Below, one piece after another: positions 60,794 to 64,000 of a stretch of DNA of 64,000 nucleotides. Numbering within the stretch: position 1 is the stretch's first letter; each line of letters opens with the position of its first letter. A program made the translations under genes and the position numbers. The DNA lies in the NCBI GenBank assembly GCA_027484725.1, contig JAIXSK010000016.1:1-64000 (forward strand), written 5' to 3'. The stretch comes from Flavobacterium sp. Its GTDB lineage: Bacteria > Bacteroidota > Bacteroidia > Flavobacteriales > Flavobacteriaceae. The notes beneath the pieces are model-generated. The model was not told the DNA's origin, searched no databases, and saw only the letters and a program-made list of their open reading frames with translations.

Positions 60794-62944
60794 ATGAAAA
60801 AAATGATTCTTTCCGTAATTGTTGCTGTGATGCTCCTACCCATGAGCGTGAAGGCCGATGAAGGAATGTGGTTTTTGATGTTTATTGAACGACTCAATCA
60901 CCGCGACATGCAAAAAATGGGTCTGCAATTGACCGCTGAAGAAATTTACAGCATCAACCACCACAGTTTGAAAGATGCGATTGTTCAGTTTAACGGAGGT
61001 TGTACGGCTGAACTTATTTCAAAAGACGGTTTGGTACTCACCAACCACCACTGCGGATATGACGCCATTGCAGAGCTTTCAACCGCCGACAAAAACTATC
61101 TGAAAAACGGTTTTTGGGCCGACAGCAAAAAAGGCGAGCTAAAACCATCGAGTTTATTTGTGCGCTTTTTTGTGCGTATGGATGATTGCTCAAAACGCAT
61201 CTTGGCGCAAGTAAACGACAAAATGACTGAAGCTGAGCGCGAAAAAGCGATCAATGCTGAGATTGCTAAAATTGAAAAAGAAAACAACGAAGGCGGAAAA
61301 TATGTGGTTTCGGTTCGTTCGTTTTTTCAAGGAAATGAATTCTACTATTTTGTTTATCAAGATTATAAAGATGTTCGTTTGGTAGGAACTCCGCCGGAGA
61401 GTTTGGGTAAATTTGGCGGTGATACCGACAACTGGGAGTGGCCCCGTCAAACAGCAGATTTTTCTATGTTTAGAATTTATGCGGATAAAAACGGAAATCC
61501 TGCTGATTTTTCAGCGGATAATGTGCCTTTACAACCAAAACACTATTTACCTGTGAATTTAGGTGGTGTTAAAGAAGGTGACTTTGCGATGATTTTGGGT
61601 TATCCGGGCAGAACCAACCGATGGATGCCTGCCGGCGGAATTGAGCAAAACGTAAAATTCGGATACCCAGCTTGGGTAGAAGGTGCCAAAACGGGTATGG
61701 ACAACATGAAAAAATACATGGATCAGAGCGCTGCTTTGAACTTGGTGTATGCTTCAAAATATGCCTCGACCGCGAATTATTGGAAAAACCGTCAAGGAAT
61801 GATTGATGCGCTCACCAAATTCCAAACCTCAAAAACCAAAGCGGCACAAGAAGCCAAATTCAACGCTTGGGCCAACAAACCTGCCAACAAAGCCAAATAC
61901 GGAAACGTGGTGGAGACCATCAACAAATATTACAGCATGACCAATGAAAAGTCACGTCATGATAACTATTTGCAACAATTGTTCAGAACCACTGCGTTTG
62001 GAACTATTGGTCGTAGCATAGGAAAACAACTAGACAATTACGTAAAAGCCGATGCTGCTAAACGCAAAGAAATGGCTCCGGCGATTACTGAAATGGCTGA
62101 GGAAATGTTCAAAGAATTGTATCTTCCGGCTGAAAAAGATTTGTTGGCAGCGCAATTGAAATTGTACGCAACTAAATCTGTAGGTTATCCGATTGCTCCG
62201 ATGGTGGAGAAAATTGGGAAAGAAACCAACAATGACTTTACCCAATACGCAGCTTCTATTATTGATTTGAGTATTCTAACTTCAAAAGAGCGCATTGCCG
62301 CTTTCTTGAATTGGCCAAGCCAAGCGGTTTTAGACAATGACCCATTGTATGCTTTGTCTAATGATATGGTAGCGCATTTTAGTTCAAAATCAGATGCAAT
62401 TGCCAAAGCGCAAAATGACTACGGTGCTGCTTTTCGCAAATTGGTGGAAGGTTTGAGAGAATCAAAAATTGGGACTATTAAATATCCGGATGCCAACTCA
62501 ACTTTGCGTTTAACGTACGGAAAAGTACGTGCATTGCCGGCTGACAAACGCAATCCGGTATCTATAAACAACTACACCACTTTAGACAGTCAAGTAAAAA
62601 AATACAAAAAAGGAGATCAAGAATTTGATTTACCAACACGTGTTTTAGACATGAACAAATCTAAAGATTACGGTAGATATGCTGATAAAGACGGAAGCTT
62701 GCACGTAAACTTCTTAACCGATAACGATATTACCGGCGGAAACTCGGGTTCTCCGGTTTTGAACGGCAAAGGTGAATTGATTGGTTTGGCTTTTGACGGA
62801 AACATTGAGGCTATGGCCGGGGATGTTATTTTTGACAACAAATTGCAAAGAACCATCAACGTAGATATTCGTTATGTGCTTTGGGTTATTGATAATTTCT
62901 CAGGAGCAAAACACATTGTGGATGAAATGACTATTGTAAAATAA
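60794..62944 (+). CDS. S46 family peptidase (dipeptidyl-peptidase 7/11-like)
   Basis: DEGMWFLMFIERLNHRDMQKMGLQLTAEEIYSIN; TNHHCGYDAI; DITGGNSGSPVLNGKGELIGLAFDGN. Confidence 0.94.
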   Translation: MKKMILSVIVAVMLLPMSVKADEGMWFLMFIERLNHRDMQKMGLQLTAEEIYSINHHSLKDAIVQFNGGCTAELISKDGLVLTNHHCGYDAIAELSTADKNYLKNGFWADSKKGELKPSSLFVRFFVRMDDCSKRILAQVNDKMTEAEREKAINAEIAKIEKENNEGGKYVVSVRSFFQGNEFYYFVYQDYKDVRLVGTPPESLGKFGGDTDNWEWPRQTADFSMFRIYADKNGNPADFSADNVPLQPKHYLPVNLGGVKEGDFAMILGYPGRTNRWMPAGGIEQNVKFGYPAWVEGAKTGMDNMKKYMDQSAALNLVYASKYASTANYWKNRQGMIDALTKFQTSKTKAAQEAKFNAWANKPANKAKYGNVVETINKYYSMTNEKSRHDNYLQQLFRTTAFGTIGRSIGKQLDNYVKADAAKRKEMAPAITEMAEEMFKELYLPAEKDLLAAQLKLYATKSVGYPIAPMVEKIGKETNNDFTQYAASIIDLSILTSKERIAAFLNWPSQAVLDNDPLYALSNDMVAHFSSKSDAIAKAQNDYGAAFRKLVEGLRESKIGTIKYPDANSTLRLTYGKVRALPADKRNPVSINNYTTLDSQVKKYKKGDQEFDLPTRVLDMNKSKDYGRYADKDGSLHVNFLTDNDITGGNSGSPVLNGKGELIGLAFDGNIEAMAGDVIFDNKLQRTINVDIRYVLWVIDNFSGAKHIVDEMTIVK

Positions 62945-62959
62945 TCGGCAACCACTTCA

Positions 62960-62993
62960 TAAAAAAAGCCGCTCAAGTTGAGCGGCTTTTTTG
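62960..62993. terminator. Terminator between convergent S46 peptidase and T9SS cargo genes
   Basis: aaaaaaagccgctca-agt-tgagcggctttttt inverted repeat. Confidence 0.75.
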
Positions 62994-63006
62994 TTTTATA
63001 ATGTTT

Positions 63007-64000
63007 TTAGTTGATGATTTTCTTGGAACTTATTTTTCCGTTGTCAAGCGTTATTCGGGCCAGATAAACCCCGCGGGCAAAATTGAAAAGTGTTTTAAAT
63101 TGATTGCTTTGCGGCTCATAACGAGCAATTAGTTTTCCGGTGATATCATACATTTCAATGGTGTTGATGCGCGTATTGCTTTGCGCGAACAATTCGTGTT
63201 GCATGATACCTACACTTACATTCTGTTCATTAAAATCTATGTTAGACAATGCAGCAGTATTATTGTATTTGAGCACAAAGCGATTGTTGAAAACACCGGC
63301 CTCAGAAGTAAACACATACGGACTTTGTTTGAGGTTGTGCGTGAGGTTGAGTTGTAAGTCTTCAACAAAGATGTCTTGTGTTTCAAACATGCCGTCTACC
63401 GCGTCTAAACCAAATGAATAAGTGCCGTTATGCATAGCTTTGTAACCAATTGCAACTTGATCTTGTTGGTCAAAAGGCAATGGGCGGCCTTGGATTGAAA
63501 GGTGTCTGTCTGGGATGATCGAGTACAAAGTCATGCCGCTTGATTCATCCATTGGAGCACCATCATACAGGCGATCCCAACCCAAAGTTGCATCGGCTTT
63601 ATAGCCAACGAGAATTTGACTAAATCCGCCATTGTTGTCAATTAAATCTACCCAATAGCGGTGGTTGTTAGATACAGAAGCATTTCTGAAGAACTGATTG
63701 TTATTGCCAGCTACGCGCATTGAGTTTTTAAAGGTAACCGGTGTGGGTGAAGGTGCAGTTCCGCTGCTTTTGGCAAAGAAACCTTGTCCGACACCAATGA
63801 ATCCGTTAGGAACAGTTCCGCCGGTTCCTGCTTGAATACCGCGAAAGCCAACAGCACCCAAACTATTCCAAGCTGCGTAATCATTGTTGTTGTAGTTTAA
63901 GGCAAAAGTCCCATAAAAAGGATTCGGATTGGAAGCGCTGATAGGTGAGTTGTGTGTCCAAAAATAAATGGTACCGTCAATGACCGGTGTATTGGCAGGA
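63007..64000 (-). CDS. T9SS type A sorting domain-containing secreted protein, N-terminal part outside the window
   Basis: Frame stays open from the listed ORF start (63861) to the window edge (PANTPVIDGTIYFWTHNSPISASNPNPFYGTFALNYNNNDYAAWNSLGAVGFRG...). C-terminus MYDITGKLIARYEPQSNQFKTLFNFARGVYLARITLDNGKISSKKIIN. Confidence 0.85.
   Translation of the reverse strand, partial: PANTPVIDGTIYFWTHNSPISASNPNPFYGTFALNYNNNDYAAWNSLGAVGFRGIQAGTGGTVPNGFIGVGQGFFAKSSGTAPSPTPVTFKNSMRVAGNNNQFFRNASVSNNHRYWVDLIDNNGGFSQILVGYKADATLGWDRLYDGAPMDESSGMTLYSIIPDRHLSIQGRPLPFDQQDQVAIGYKAMHNGTYSFGLDAVDGMFETQDIFVEDLQLNLTHNLKQSPYVFTSEAGVFNNRFVLKYNNTAALSNIDFNEQNVSVGIMQHELFAQSNTRINTIEMYDITGKLIARYEPQSNQFKTLFNFARGVYLARITLDNGKISSKKIIN

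Noticed and set aside
1-64000. CRISPR arrays, IS transposases, prophage genes, rRNA operons
   Set aside because: None found: no regularly spaced direct repeats with unique spacers, no transposase/integrase or phage structural ORFs, and no rRNA-like sequence.

Overview
The window is a chromosomal segment from a Bacteroidota (Flavobacteriia-like) genome. Most of it is housekeeping genes: PDH E1-alpha/E2, cdd, the T9SS/gliding genes porV-porU-gldJ, murF, two tRNA-Val, folC, ExbB/ExbD/TonB, glutamate dehydrogenase, anmK, acyl-CoA dehydrogenase, gcvP, purE/purK, hpt, adk, obgE, and several T9SS-secreted or peptidase proteins. The standout feature is at the left edge (1-2501): a complete-looking diversity-generating retroelement (DGR). 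Its order is a FISUMP-type variable protein with a 3'-terminal variable repeat (VR, 323-514), an Avd-like accessory gene (588-929), a non-coding template repeat (TR, 1060-1251), and a DGR-type reverse transcriptase (1299-2501; motifs IGNLTSQ and YVDD). A hand alignment of the 192-nt TR and VR gives 30 mismatches with no gaps, and 29 of them fall on TR adenines, the signature of adenine-directed mutagenic retrohoming. Secondary observations: GNRA-type and long-stem hairpins flanking the DGR parts; two families of dispersed intergenic repeats, one with compensatory base-pair changes between its two copies; a duplicated WG-repeat gene pair with similar upstream DNA; and a Crp/Fnr-DM13-OMP-YHS-DoxX gene run. 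All calls are from reading the sequence and supplied ORFs; no database search was run.
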